Below, one piece after another: positions 1-7,743 of a DNA stretch of 19,984 nucleotides. Source of the stretch: Chloroflexota bacterium. GTDB taxonomy: Bacteria; Chloroflexota; Dehalococcoidia; RBG-13-53-26. Location of the stretch: the NCBI GenBank assembly GCA_030616195.1, contig JAUWXW010000006.1, positions 1 through 19,984 on the forward strand, in the 5' to 3' direction. Position 1 is the stretch's first letter; each line of letters begins with the position of its first letter. Position numbers and translations under genes: made by a program. The notes under the pieces were generated by a model. That model searched no databases, was not told the origin of the DNA, and worked only from the letters and a program-made list of their open reading frames with translations.

Positions 1-927
1 GTGCTCTTCCATCTCATTTGTAAACCTGGTCAGTGCATGGATGCAGTAATCGATACCAATCCCCAATATCATCGCAGCAAACATAACCGACAAGAGATGG
101 AGAGAATCATATAGGAGAAACATCACGCCTACTGTCCACACTATCCCTACAAGGAGTGGGACCGCGGCCAGCACTGGCGTGGAGAAGCTTCGGAACGCCA
201 CAATAAGAAGGGCAAGAATGAAGATCAAGGTAAGAATTGCAGTGCGGAAGAAGTCCCGCATAACCATCTTGTCACCCTCGTAGTCGATAACTGACATCCC
301 GCCGGTGAACCCTACCTCAAGGCTTTTGTACTCCGCACTTTTCTCCCTGGTATCGTTGATAAGTTCCCCTAGATCATCGAAAAGTGATTCCCTCTCAGTC
401 GTATCATTGATATCAATGTCAACGCCAACATTGACGAGGTAGATCTTGCCGTTGTCGGAGACAATGTACTTTGGGGTGCTTATCTCATCAAGGATGGCAG
501 CACGAAGGCCATCGAGCATCTCAGGCGTGATATAGGGATTGGTCAGTGCGGCGAGATACTCTTCTGGCACGTAGAGTATGGCCTTTTCGCCGGCAAAGCT
601 GAGGTCTTGCACATACTGGATGTCCCTCCACCGAGGATCCTTCTCAAGTTCCTCGATCAGCGACTGCCCGTAGGCCTCAGCAGCAGAAGGATCTGAATCA
701 GAGCAGTCTATCACTACGGTTACCAACTCTTGCTCTCCAAACTGGTCCCTTACGGCCTGAACCATCTTCACGTCAGGGTCATCCGAGCCGAAGAATCCTT
801 CTACACTGCTGTCAATAGTGAAATTTGAAGCAGGAATCAAGGCAAGAAGAGTTACGCCCAATACAACCAGTATGGTTATTATCGGGTGTCTAGTGGTAAC
901 CTTTGCCAGGCTTCCCAGGATATTCAT
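1..927 (-). CDS. RND/MMPL-family exporter, N-terminal part (runs off left edge)
   Basis: The reading frame is open from the ATG at 927 to the window edge, giving 309 codons without a stop; the C-terminal part lies outside. One hydrophobic segment sits at about residues 13-33 (ITILVVLGVTLLALIP). It is followed by a soluble, probably extracytoplasmic domain of roughly 180 residues, then three closely packed membrane segments from about residue 230. The last contains GIGIDYCIHALTRF, the acidic G-x-G-x-D motif of RND/MMPL proton-driven transporters. This matches the N-terminal half of 'predicted exporters of the RND superfamily', which move lipids or other hydrophobic substrates across the membrane. 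AGGA lies about ten bases before the start. It lies in the same direction as acpP but about 590 bases away, so it probably has its own promoter. The substrate cannot be inferred. Confidence 0.9.
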   Translation of the reverse strand, partial: MNILGSLAKVTTRHPIITILVVLGVTLLALIPASNFTIDSSVEGFFGSDDPDVKMVQAVRDQFGEQELVTVVIDCSDSDPSAAEAYGQSLIEELEKDPRWRDIQYVQDLSFAGEKAILYVPEEYLAALTNPYITPEMLDGLRAAILDEISTPKYIVSDNGKIYLVNVGVDIDINDTTERESLFDDLGELINDTREKSAEYKSLEVGFTGGMSVIDYEGDKMVMRDFFRTAILTLIFILALLIVAFRSFSTPVLAAVPLLVGIVWTVGVMFLLYDSLHLLSVMFAAMILGIGIDYCIHALTRFTNEMEEH

Positions 928-1516
928 CCTCTACTTTCCTGGTTCCCTTAGGAACAGGGCTTTGCCATTTTACAGCTTCTGCTGCAGAGAAGGGAACTAC
1001 TTTCCAGCGCCTCTGTTTTTCCCCAAGGCGCTTCAATGGAGACTGGCTACAAATTCTTCCAGACTCTCAGGCCTGACTAACTCAACTGGGGCTTCATTCC
1101 GCAGGGGGCCTCCTGAGCAACTCCGGGGTCGACCTTCAGAATGGCGGTTGACAAACGACGCGGTATCTTGCCGAGATTTGTCCGACAGCTCAACCGCCTG
1201 AGATCAAGGAGCTACTGAAGCTCCCAGAGGGTTGGGGGTACAAAGAAGCGCCGGGTTATCCAACAGGAGTCCTTTCCAAGCCCGTAGCCTCTGAGTCGCA
1301 ATTCTGCATCAGCCTCGCCGTTTTGGAGCAGCACTGGTAGAGAATGGCTGATGTCAGCTAGACGGCTATCGCAAAGGGGATCGATTGCTGCATGTTGTGT
1401 CCAGGCCAGCTCAGGTCTCCATAGGTCTCCTGAGGCGACCCTGGCGGCCGACTCGCCGTGGCGAGGACCTGACACCCACAGCACGATTGCGTGTTTCAGA
1501 CTAATGCCTTGCGGGG
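928..1516. other. Intergenic region without a convincing gene
   Basis: This gap lies between acpP and the exporter gene. A 90-codon minus frame (1212-1484) and short plus frames cross it, but none has a ribosome site, a recognisable domain or family-like composition. The visible content is repeat-like. There is a 6-bp-arm palindrome CTCGCC-GT-GGCGAG at 1452-1465 and a tandem AGGTCTCC pair near 1414-1430. The run GGACCTGACAC at 1465-1475 recurs inverted near 9872-9882. No clear intrinsic terminator follows acpP. The region is probably repeat-derived. Confidence 0.6.
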
Positions 1517-1747
1517 TTACCGGGCCAGATCTTCAATATGCTTGACGAAATCCCCTACTGTTACGAAATCCCTCATCCTATCGATGTCGATCTCAATGTC
1601 AAAGGTGCTTTCCACGGCGACGATAATCTGCACCCAGTTCAGAGAATCGGCCTTTAGGTCCGCCAAAGCCGTGTCAAGAGCGATGTCGTGCTCATTGTAG
1701 CGAGTAATCTTGGCCAGTATTCCCTTTACTTCGTCCATCACAGACAT
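1517..1747 (-). CDS. acpP: Acyl carrier protein
   Basis: This 76-residue acidic protein carries the acyl chain in fatty-acid or lipid synthesis as a thioester on 4'-phosphopantetheine. The attachment site is Ser35 in the motif KADSLNWVQ, a slight variant of the usual D-S-L-x-x-V/I-E. Length and helical pattern are normal for AcpP (about 76-80 residues). The start at 1747 is set by a full AGGAGG five bases upstream; an in-frame Met at residue 4 is less well placed. It follows plsX by 82 bases on the same strand, the usual plsX-acpP neighbourhood but without fabD, fabG or fabF in between. It may be the housekeeping ACP or one dedicated to the product of this operon; the sequence does not decide this. 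Confidence 0.95.
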   Translation of the reverse strand: MSVMDEVKGILAKITRYNEHDIALDTALADLKADSLNWVQIIVAVESTFDIEIDIDRMRDFVTVGDFVKHIEDLAR

Positions 1748-1829
1748 TCCATCCTCCTGGCGGCTTTTCTGATTCTCCTAAGAATAAGCTATCCGTGCAA
1801 GAGATGTCCACAGCCAATCGAATTCTCGA

Positions 1830-2942
1830 TTACCCGTCGTTGTTTACTGAGATAATCTTCTGGGCCTTCTCCAATTCCTCCCGAAGCGTGCCGATGAAGT
1901 CGCTTTCCACGGCAAGCTTGGCCTCCTTGATACAAGCAACAATCTGCTCGGCATGGCTACTACCGTGACCGATAACAGCCACGCCGTCAATTCCCCATAT
2001 AGGCGCGCCCCCTGCTGACTCTGCCGGACTTACCAGCTTCATTAACTCAACGGTAATCTTCTTCACTTCCGATGCCGCCAGTTTGCCACTCAACTCCTGT
2101 GTAAGCCACTGGCTAATGCTTTTGCCCAGACCCTCAGAAAACTTGAGCATTATGTTGCCTACGAAACCATCACAGACAATAACATTGGCGGTCCCCAGAG
2201 GGATACCCATGCCCTCTACATTGCCGATGAAGTTCAGGCCACTTTCCTTGAGCAATGAGTAGGCCTCCTTCACCACCTCGTTACCCTTGCCCTCCTCGGT
2301 ACCGACGTTGAGCAGCCCCACCGTGGGCTCGTCAATGCCAAGGAACTTCTTGACAAAGACGCTGCCCGTCACTGCGAAGTTCAGCATATGACTGGACTGG
2401 CAGCCTACGTTGGCTCCCATATCCAGGACGAACGTATCGGGAGCGAACTGGATGAAGGGGCCCCCAATGATAGGCCTGTCTACGCCGGGTAGCGTGCCCA
2501 GGTACTGGTAGGCGCAAAGCATAAGGGCTCCGGTTGAACCGGCGCTCATCATAGCATCTGCCTTGCCATTTTTGACCAGTTTGGTAGCTACTGCTAGCGA
2601 GTTCTTCGGTTTACGCATGACAGCCAGGATTGGATGCTCACTGTCTTTGATAACGTCGGGGGCGTCGACCACGTGGACTGGCAGATTGGCAGTATCTATC
2701 TCGGCAAGCTCTGCCTCGAGTAGCTTCCTGGGACCTGTCAGGAATATCTCTACTCCTAAGTCCCTAGCTGCCTGAACAGATCCCTTGACTATCTCAGCGG
2801 GCGCGTAGTCACCACCCATACCATCAACTGCTACCCTTACCAATTTGGCCGCTTCCGGTTCTTCTGCCACCCCTACTTTTCGTGGCGCCTTTGCCTGCCC
2901 CTTGGCGCCCGCCCACATGCCGGCATTACTTGATTCTTTCAT
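1830..2942 (-). CDS. plsX: Phosphate acyltransferase PlsX with N-terminal extension
   Basis: PlsX converts acyl-ACP and phosphate to acyl-phosphate, the acyl donor for PlsY in phosphatidic-acid synthesis; it is a soluble, membrane-associated enzyme. The canonical N-terminal motif VAVDGMGGDYAP is at residues 37-48. Other family landmarks are MRKPKNSLAVA, SAGSTGALM, LDMGANV, GLLNVGTEEGKG, NVEGMGIP and GHGSSHAEQI. At 370 residues it is longer than usual (about 330-356) because about 34 Lys/Ala/Gly-rich residues precede the domain. The start is supported by AAGGAGGGGG about six bases upstream of the ATG at 2942. The gene begins 10 bases after the activator stop, so it is almost certainly co-transcribed with the dehydratase genes, and acpP follows. 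Confidence 0.95.
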   Translation of the reverse strand: MKESSNAGMWAGAKGQAKAPRKVGVAEEPEAAKLVRVAVDGMGGDYAPAEIVKGSVQAARDLGVEIFLTGPRKLLEAELAEIDTANLPVHVVDAPDVIKDSEHPILAVMRKPKNSLAVATKLVKNGKADAMMSAGSTGALMLCAYQYLGTLPGVDRPIIGGPFIQFAPDTFVLDMGANVGCQSSHMLNFAVTGSVFVKKFLGIDEPTVGLLNVGTEEGKGNEVVKEAYSLLKESGLNFIGNVEGMGIPLGTANVIVCDGFVGNIMLKFSEGLGKSISQWLTQELSGKLAASEVKKITVELMKLVSPAESAGGAPIWGIDGVAVIGHGSSHAEQIVACIKEAKLAVESDFIGTLREELEKAQKIISVNNDG

Positions 2943-2952
2943 GTCCCCCTCC

Positions 2953-3750
2953 TTACGTAATAAGGCACCCTTTATCTATGTCCTCCCTGGCGAGAATAGC
3001 GGCACCGAGGGCGGCAGCGGTCTGAGGTCGGTCAGGTATCAGAACCTCAGAACCTATCTCTTCCTCCAGGATGCTGACCAGGCCGCTATTCAGGGCCACG
3101 CCACCAACAACGGCCACATCCCTCTCGATCCCGATCCTCTTGCACAGCACCATGATACGATGCACCATGGAAAGATAGATACCAGCAACAATTTCCTCCC
3201 TGGGTGTGGGTGGGTCACGGTGTACGTGTGATATCACCTCAGATTCGGCAAATACGGCGCAGGTGCTGGAAATGCCGGCCCTAGCCTTGGCCTCGGAGGA
3301 AAGCCTGGCCATCTCTTCAAGGGGCATTTGCATCAGCTTGGCCATCTGGTGCAGGAACACGCCGGTACCGGCGGCGCACTTATCCTGGTTGCCCCAATCA
3401 CTGAGACGTCCTCGCTCGTTCACCTTGATAACGGTGATGCTCTCGGCTCCCATATCTATGACCATTCGGGCTGAGGGAAAGAGGTAGCGGACTCCTCGGG
3501 CCAGACATATGGTGATAGATTTCTGCTGCTGGCCGAAGGGAACCGATTTCCCGCCTGCTCCGGTGGTGACAATATACAGGTTATGGTCAAAGCTGAGCCC
3601 CGCCTGGCCTAGAGCCTCCCCGGCCGCCGTTCTGGCACTCAATTCAGCCGTATCAGCGGAGAGAATTACGCTGGAGGACAGGACTTCTCCGTCAGTCAAT
3701 ACCACCGCTTTGGTGGTCAGACTGCCTATGTCTATACCTAGTGCTTTCAC
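2953..3750 (-). CDS. hgdC: 2-hydroxyacyl-CoA dehydratase activator, BadF/HgdC-family [4Fe-4S] ATPase
   Basis: This 265-residue protein is the size of HgdC-type activators, which act as homodimers bridged by one [4Fe-4S] cluster and use ATP hydrolysis to inject a low-potential electron into the dehydratase. ASKHA-fold motifs are visible: phosphate-1 GIDIGSLTTK (5-14), TTGAGG (62-67), phosphate-2 VIDMGAES (97-104) and the adenosine region VVGGVALNSG (214-223). Cluster ligands are expected at Cys125 (DKCAAGTG) and Cys164 (SSTCAVFAESE). Translation starts at GTG 3750 with GAGGG about nine bases upstream. It lies downstream of both dehydratase-type subunits, with a 145-base gap holding a palindromic repeat, and 10 bases before plsX. 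A single activator gene fits a dehydratase better than an ATP-dependent benzoyl-CoA reductase, which uses two such subunits. Confidence 0.93.
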   Translation of the reverse strand: MKALGIDIGSLTTKAVVLTDGEVLSSSVILSADTAELSARTAAGEALGQAGLSFDHNLYIVTTGAGGKSVPFGQQQKSITICLARGVRYLFPSARMVIDMGAESITVIKVNERGRLSDWGNQDKCAAGTGVFLHQMAKLMQMPLEEMARLSSEAKARAGISSTCAVFAESEVISHVHRDPPTPREEIVAGIYLSMVHRIMVLCKRIGIERDVAVVGGVALNSGLVSILEEEIGSEVLIPDRPQTAAALGAAILAREDIDKGCLIT

Positions 3751-3804
3751 AGTATCAAACCCTCATGGCCCAAGGAGCGTTAACCAATCTAGGGAAAATA
3801 GGCT

Positions 3805-3843
3805 GTCATTCTGAGGTCGCCTTAGGCGACCGAAGAATGACAC
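3805..3843. repeat. Palindromic dispersed repeat, copy A
   Basis: This is a two-tier hairpin. Outer arms TGTCATTCT (3805-3813) and AGAATGACA (3835-3843) are exact complements. Inner arms GGTCGCCT (3816-3823) and AGGCGACC (3825-3832) are exact complements around a single T. It lies in the non-coding gap between the second dehydratase subunit and its activator. The core GTCGCC/GGCGAC recurs at 13897-13919 and 14085-14122. No U-tract follows, so it is not a classical terminator, although a stable mRNA hairpin here could uncouple expression of the flanking genes. Confidence 0.85.
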
Positions 3844-3895
3844 AGCATTAGAGACGCTGTATCCTTCATACTAAAGCAACAGACACAAACCATGG

Positions 3896-5164
3896 TTAGC
3901 GGTCCTCTAGAAGCTCAAAAAACCGCTCCAGCTTGTCTCTTATTTCCTCCTCAGAGGCGATGGTAGGATCGACCACATCGCAGTCTAAGATTAGAACCGG
4001 TATGTCTAGCTCATCCAGCACGTCTTTGAACAGCTTGATCGTGGCGCAGGTGTGGCGACAGCCGATATCGGCGTAGTAAATAGCGCCATCAATCTTATAT
4101 TGCCTGGCGCTGTCAACTATTTCGCTCAAGGCCCTATCGTCGAGTGGCCCGTACATGCGCATCTCAGGGAGCATGTACGATTTCCTGGCTACACTTTCCA
4201 GTGGCTTGCTGGGGTCAAGCCTTCCCTCTCCCCAGCTACAGAAGAAGGGCTCAGTTACGCTAACTGCCCCATATTCCTGTGAAATCCTTTCCAGAAAGCC
4301 TATCAGGTACATGGGTGGCAGGAATAAAGTCATGAGACGAAAACGCTCTTTAGGTACTGCTCCTTTCCCCTGACTGACTGCCTCAGCAAGCTCCTGGCGA
4401 AGTGTTTCCAGGTACTCAGTGGCTTCGGGGTGACCGGCGAACAGGTAATCAATTGTCAGCAACTCGAGGAAGCCCTGGGGGTGAAAGGGAGAGGGTACAG
4501 CCTGGCGCAATTTGCCGACCTCGCGTAACAGTTCGATTTGTCTGTCCATTCTAGCCACACTCTCGGACAATCGGTCCCAATCCATTTTCCGCCCCGACTG
4601 CTCCTCGAGGAAACGTACCATGTCCGCCAGTTCCTCGACCAAGTAGTTCATTTCGCCCTCAGTGTTCTGGAAAGGGTGGTCGAGGAAGAAACCGGGGCAG
4701 CCGGTAAGCTTCATGAGCAGCTCGCCGCTTTTGGCGGTATTGTCGCATACCATATTGGACCAGAGTATGACATCGGGACGGGGCAGTGCATCTGTGGCGA
4801 AGGCCCCGGCCAAACCTCTGTGTGGTGAGCATATTTCCGGTGCCAGTCCCAGCTCAGCCCCAGCAGAAAGAAGGTCAGCATACTCGCCCAAGAATAGGGC
4901 CGTCATCCATGAGGTTGTTTCTAAATGCATGGGCACAATGTCCATGGCGTACATAATCTCACTGGGGAAGAAAACGGTGTGGGCGGCTACGAAGTCGCCC
5001 GCCTCTCTGGCGTTGAGCAGGCGAGTGTAGTAGTCAGCCAACATCTGGTAATACATTACTTCGCTCTTCCGTGGCTCGGGACGTGCCTTGCTCATCCTCA
5101 GCATTAGCCGGCAGGCCCGCAGGAGAGCATCGATTTTGTTCACTTTTCTTTCGGTGCTTGTCAT
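3896..5164 (-). CDS. 2-hydroxyacyl-CoA dehydratase/benzoyl-CoA reductase-type subunit (422 aa)
   Basis: This protein belongs to the HGD-D family (HgdA/HgdB, BcrB/BcrC), [4Fe-4S] enzymes that take one ATP-activated electron to make a ketyl radical on an acyl-CoA. Typical features are TVFFPSEIMYAMDIVP near residue 63, conserved Cys112 (EICSPHRG) and Cys140 (NMVCDN), and a C-terminal half with Cys369 and Cys373 (DIGCRHTC) followed by IPVLILDCDVVDP. The frame stays open upstream to 5323, but the start chosen is the ATG at 5164. It overlaps the stop of the preceding gene as ATGA, is preceded by GGCGGAG, and the first 53 upstream residues (Gly/Ser/Arg-rich) only shadow the neighbouring gene. The overlap implies translational coupling and a 1:1 heterodimer. 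The substrate is unknown. Confidence 0.9.
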   Translation of the reverse strand: MTSTERKVNKIDALLRACRLMLRMSKARPEPRKSEVMYYQMLADYYTRLLNAREAGDFVAAHTVFFPSEIMYAMDIVPMHLETTSWMTALFLGEYADLLSAGAELGLAPEICSPHRGLAGAFATDALPRPDVILWSNMVCDNTAKSGELLMKLTGCPGFFLDHPFQNTEGEMNYLVEELADMVRFLEEQSGRKMDWDRLSESVARMDRQIELLREVGKLRQAVPSPFHPQGFLELLTIDYLFAGHPEATEYLETLRQELAEAVSQGKGAVPKERFRLMTLFLPPMYLIGFLERISQEYGAVSVTEPFFCSWGEGRLDPSKPLESVARKSYMLPEMRMYGPLDDRALSEIVDSARQYKIDGAIYYADIGCRHTCATIKLFKDVLDELDIPVLILDCDVVDPTIASEEEIRDKLERFFELLEDR

Positions 5165-6336
5165 CTCCGCCTTGACTCCAGCATCTCCAGGAAGGCCTGG
5201 ACTCTGGTTTGAATTTGTCCCGATCCCGATGTACCGTGTTCCACGTCCAGGGCCAGAGTCGGTATTCCCTGTGCCTGCAGCTTCTCCGTTAGAAGCGGCC
5301 GGTCGTGAGCGTAAGGCACGCAATACTTTATGATCTGGCTGATCACACCCTCTACCCTGAAATCTCGGGCCAGGTTGAGTATACGGTCAAATCGCTCGTC
5401 AGAAGGAAACATTCGAGCGCAGGGGAAATTGTTCAGATACCGTTTTGAGATAGCTTGTAGTGGAGTTTGGTCACCATCAAGAACCACCGGGTCTGACCAG
5501 TACCGGGTACTGGTACAAAGCTCGTCGGTTACCACCAGCCCCCCCGTATCCTCAATCGATTTGATGAATTCCGGGTTAGTCAGGTGACTGCCGGTGATCA
5601 TCAAGCGGGCTCTGCCTTCATAGCTGTTGCCTGATGTAGACAGTCCGTCCATCAACTCTCTGAGATAATCATTGAACAACTCCTTGGGCATGCGAAAGCT
5701 AGCATTCAGTACCTCCATGGTCTCTGCTCCCGTAATAGGGGGGGCGCTGAGCTTTCGCAAATCATAAAGAGCCTTGAGAAGTCTTCTGGACTCGTTGTAA
5801 ACCTCTATGGAATGACGAAGTGCTTCGTCCGTTATCTGTATATCGAGGAACTCCTCCAGATGTCTGTGAAACTGCCTTACCTGATCGTGATAGAGGTTGT
5901 GTGCTCTCTCGGTGTACTTCCGTGGTACCGTGAGCACATGGTGAAAGGGTGTGCCGATATAATTACGCCATAGATCGAACAGGCGGCGGGCTCCATCGCA
6001 GGTAGACCCCCCTACAACGCCGTCCAGGAACTCGTACTCTCCCCTGAGTCCCAATTGCAGGCAGCTTCGGGAGAAGGAGCAGTTGTTCACATATAAATAG
6101 GCAGTGCCGTCCTCAAGGTCTGTCTCATGGGAGTACCCCACGATCCTTATGGGCAGAGCGCCGGCAGCATGAATGATTTCCTCAGGGGCATAGGTGCAAA
6201 GCCAGCCGAAGACCTTTTTCCCCTGGCTCTTGTACCCCAAGATCTCGTCAGTCTTGGGAAAGGTCTGGTTGACTTTCCGAAAACGGTCGAGCACATGAAG
6301 CTTGGCATTTTCTGCCCCAGAAGTAGGTGTCGTCAT
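5161..6336 (-). CDS. 2-hydroxyacyl-CoA dehydratase/benzoyl-CoA reductase-type subunit (391 aa)
   Basis: This is the second HGD-D family subunit, at 391 residues close to HgdB (about 380) and BcrC. Landmarks are FGWLCTYAPEEIIHAAGALPIRI (Cys47), YVNNCSFSRSCLQLG (Cys86, Cys92), STCDGARRLFDLW (Cys113), LVVTDELCTSTRYW (Cys274), IIKYCVPYAHDRP (Cys339) and the family ending 'GIPTLALDVEHGTSGSGQIQTR.QAFLE'. Cys47, Cys113 and Cys339 sit where cluster ligands are usual in this fold; this is from memory of the family. It is first in the operon, and its stop overlaps the next start. The ribosome site is weak (AAGAAG far upstream), but no better in-frame start exists. Products could range from enoyl-CoA, as in amino-acid fermentation, to a reduced aromatic-CoA; the lone HgdC-type activator favours dehydration. 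Confidence 0.9.
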   Translation of the reverse strand: MTTPTSGAENAKLHVLDRFRKVNQTFPKTDEILGYKSQGKKVFGWLCTYAPEEIIHAAGALPIRIVGYSHETDLEDGTAYLYVNNCSFSRSCLQLGLRGEYEFLDGVVGGSTCDGARRLFDLWRNYIGTPFHHVLTVPRKYTERAHNLYHDQVRQFHRHLEEFLDIQITDEALRHSIEVYNESRRLLKALYDLRKLSAPPITGAETMEVLNASFRMPKELFNDYLRELMDGLSTSGNSYEGRARLMITGSHLTNPEFIKSIEDTGGLVVTDELCTSTRYWSDPVVLDGDQTPLQAISKRYLNNFPCARMFPSDERFDRILNLARDFRVEGVISQIIKYCVPYAHDRPLLTEKLQAQGIPTLALDVEHGTSGSGQIQTRVQAFLEMLESRRR

Positions 6337-6535
6337 GACCAGGAAACTTCTTGGTACAGTTTGCTAATAGGAGCCTGCCGATAACTTAAAGAAATGCCGG
6401 CACCAAAATAGCAGTCTATTCTGTAAGGGTAATTCATTTCAAATGAGGCGTGAAGGATTTCAGTGCCGGAGTTTGATTCCCCCGGTTGTTCTTAAAGGGT
6501 CGCTCTGCACGTTTGTCATGCATAAACTTCAGTTC
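6337..6535 (-). promoter_or_regulatory. Leader of the dehydratase operon with alternative base-pairing
   Basis: This is the predicted 5' untranslated leader of about 190 nt between the promoter at 6536-6564 and the first dehydratase start. Two pairings compete for the same bases. One is a local hairpin of 6466-6471 with 6480-6485 (one G-U pair). The other is a long-range 7-bp stem of 6463-6469 with 6397-6403 (CCGGCAC with GTGCCGG). A 13-base palindrome TCATTT-C-AAATGA lies at 6434-6446. The length and the mutually exclusive stems are compatible with RNA-level control, but no known riboswitch class was recognised. Confidence 0.4.
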
Positions 6536-6564
6536 ATTATATACGTCTCTTGCTAGCATGACAA
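6536..6564 (-). promoter_or_regulatory. Sigma-70-type promoter for the dehydratase operon
   Basis: On the minus strand, TTGTCA (6564-6559) and a perfect TATAAT (6541-6536) are separated by exactly 17 bases. The promoter reads toward the 391-aa dehydratase subunit, with transcription expected to begin near 6529. It is the strongest promoter match between the response regulator gene and this operon. A weaker match, TTGAAA (6442-6437) with TAGACT (6418-6413) at 18 bases, lies closer to the gene. Confidence 0.6.
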
Positions 6565-6959
6565 ATCAATTTGGGGATGAAAATCAACCATTAATGCCTC
6601 TGGCCCAGCTCCGTATCCCATCACTGCTCCGAGACCTGCAGTCTCAGCCTGGTGTGGAACGCAAGGCTCCTGTTCCACAGGGTATGTATCATCTGCACCC
6701 CTTGCCGATATACATAGTATTACTAGGTATAATGCAACAGAGGGGCAACAAATGTCAAGCGCGTCGGGGCGATTGTGCACCAGTTGATCGTTACCAGGGT
6801 GACCGATTATCCAAGAGGGGGGTGAAACGATGTCCCTTTGCCTTGACGGGAGACCCTGCCCCACGGTAAAGGGTAGGTTAGGCTACGCTACATCTACCCT
6901 ATGGTTTTCCGCTCCTCGCAGTATCCGCAATGTTAGGCCTAGCAGCATGCAAGTCCTAA
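6565..6959. other. Intergenic region without a convincing gene
   Basis: This stretch lies between the dehydratase promoter and the 3' end of the response regulator gene. Open frames of about 100-127 codons on both strands lack ribosome sites and family resemblance. A possible weak terminator for the minus-strand regulator gene is the 7-bp stem AGGGTAG/CTACCCT (6870-6876 with 6894-6900), with only a short T stretch on the exit side. An isolated TATAAT on the plus strand (6728-6733) has no properly spaced -35 partner. Confidence 0.5.
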
Positions 6960-7649
6960 TCAGCGCTGGCTTGGCTTGGCCAGAAAATATCCTATGCCGG
7001 ATTTGGTGCGGACAAGCTTTGGGCGACTGGGGTCCGCTTCAACTTTCTCCCGCAGGCGCCGAATGTGGACCCTCAGGCTGTTGGTGGCACCATCGTAGTC
7101 TTCACCCCAGACTGCCTCGGCGAGGCTGGAGTGAGTCACTACATGACCTGCGTTTTTCATCAGCTGGTGGAGAATATGAGCTTCGGTAGAGGTAACGCTT
7201 ATCTCCCTGTCACCATCGAAGAGTTCACGAGTAGAAGGATCGAAGCGCAATGCCCCGCAGGCCAGTGGTACTGTAGCACCCGGCAGGACTTGCCTGCGTG
7301 TGAGCGCCTTTAGCCTTGCCAGAAGCTCCAGTTGTCTGAAGGGCTTGATCATGTAATCGTCTGCCCCCCACTCCAACCCCTTGACTATGTCAAATTCCTC
7401 TGCCTTTACGGTGAGGATAAGGATCGGCATGGAGGAGAAGAGGCGAACCCGCTTCAGCACCTCGAAGCCACTTATGTCAGGAAGACCCAGATCGAGGATG
7501 AGGATATCGGGGGCTTCGCTTTCTACCAGTTGTATGCCTTCCTCTCCCAAGTGGGTGGAGACCAGCTTAGCTTCAGGCCACCGCATCTGCAGAGCCAGGG
7601 AAATGGCTTCTACGATGTTCGCGTCATCCTCGATCAGCAGAACTTTCAC
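6960..7649 (-). CDS. OmpR/KdpE-type response regulator, orphan
   Basis: This 229-residue two-domain transcription factor has a receiver domain (about 1-120) with acidic pair Glu7/Asp8/Asp9, phosphoacceptor Asp53 (LILDLGLPD), switch Thr80 and conserved Lys102 (MIKPF). The winged-helix DNA-binding domain (about 130-226) has the typical STEAHILHQLMKNAG, NSLRVHIRRLREKVE and RTKSGIGYFL. Length is normal for the family. The start is GTG at 7649, with a weak GAGAGA upstream. No histidine kinase gene adjoins it within this window, so the partner is encoded elsewhere. It is divergent from the DUF1786 gene across a 345-base control region, which makes autoregulation or regulation of that neighbour plausible. 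The regulon is unknown; similarity to KdpE alone does not prove potassium control. Confidence 0.93.
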   Translation of the reverse strand: MKVLLIEDDANIVEAISLALQMRWPEAKLVSTHLGEEGIQLVESEAPDILILDLGLPDISGFEVLKRVRLFSSMPILILTVKAEEFDIVKGLEWGADDYMIKPFRQLELLARLKALTRRQVLPGATVPLACGALRFDPSTRELFDGDREISVTSTEAHILHQLMKNAGHVVTHSSLAEAVWGEDYDGATNSLRVHIRRLREKVEADPSRPKLVRTKSGIGYFLAKPSQR

Positions 7650-7713
7650 GGTTTTTCTCTCGGTTGCCTAGTGTGACCAGTTTGGATGCGCTACAGCTTA
7701 GCGCTAATGACTT

Positions 7714-7743
7714 AATATCAGTTTAACATAGGCGTAATGTCAA
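7714..7743 (-). promoter_or_regulatory. Promoter for the response regulator gene
   Basis: On the minus strand, a perfect TTGACA (7743-7738) lies 18 bases from GATATT (7719-7714, 4 of 6 to consensus). It reads toward the GTG at 7649. The site overlaps a plus-strand -10 match, so the two divergent promoters would be mutually exclusive or co-regulated. Confidence 0.5.

Noticed and set aside
1212..1484. 90-codon minus-strand frame between acpP and the exporter
   Set aside because: It runs through palindromic repeats, lacks a ribosome site and resembles no family.
5165..5323. Upstream extension of the 422-aa dehydratase-type gene to an ATG at 5323
   Set aside because: The added 53 residues overlap the neighbouring gene, are Gly/Ser/Arg-rich and unlike the family. 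The ATGA overlap start at 5164 with GGCGGAG is better.
2953..6336. ATP-dependent benzoyl-CoA reductase (four-subunit BcrABCD)
   Set aside because: Only one short activator-type ATPase is present, where that enzyme needs two different ATPase subunits. A dehydratase-type system fits better, though the two electron-accepting subunits alone do not exclude it.
6461..6490. TpsiC-arm-like sequence (GTTTGATTCC) suggesting a tRNA or attachment site
   Set aside because: No acceptor, D or anticodon arm could be assembled around it. The bases are better explained by the competing stems of the operon leader.
6702..6733. Plus-strand TATAAT with TTGCCG upstream
   Set aside because: The spacer is 20 bases, and no gene or structured RNA follows on that strand.
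6486..6869. 127-codon plus frame and 103-codon minus frame in the gap before the response regulator gene
   Set aside because: The two frames overlap on opposite strands, with no initiation signals or domain features; the plus frame runs through the minus-strand dehydratase promoter.
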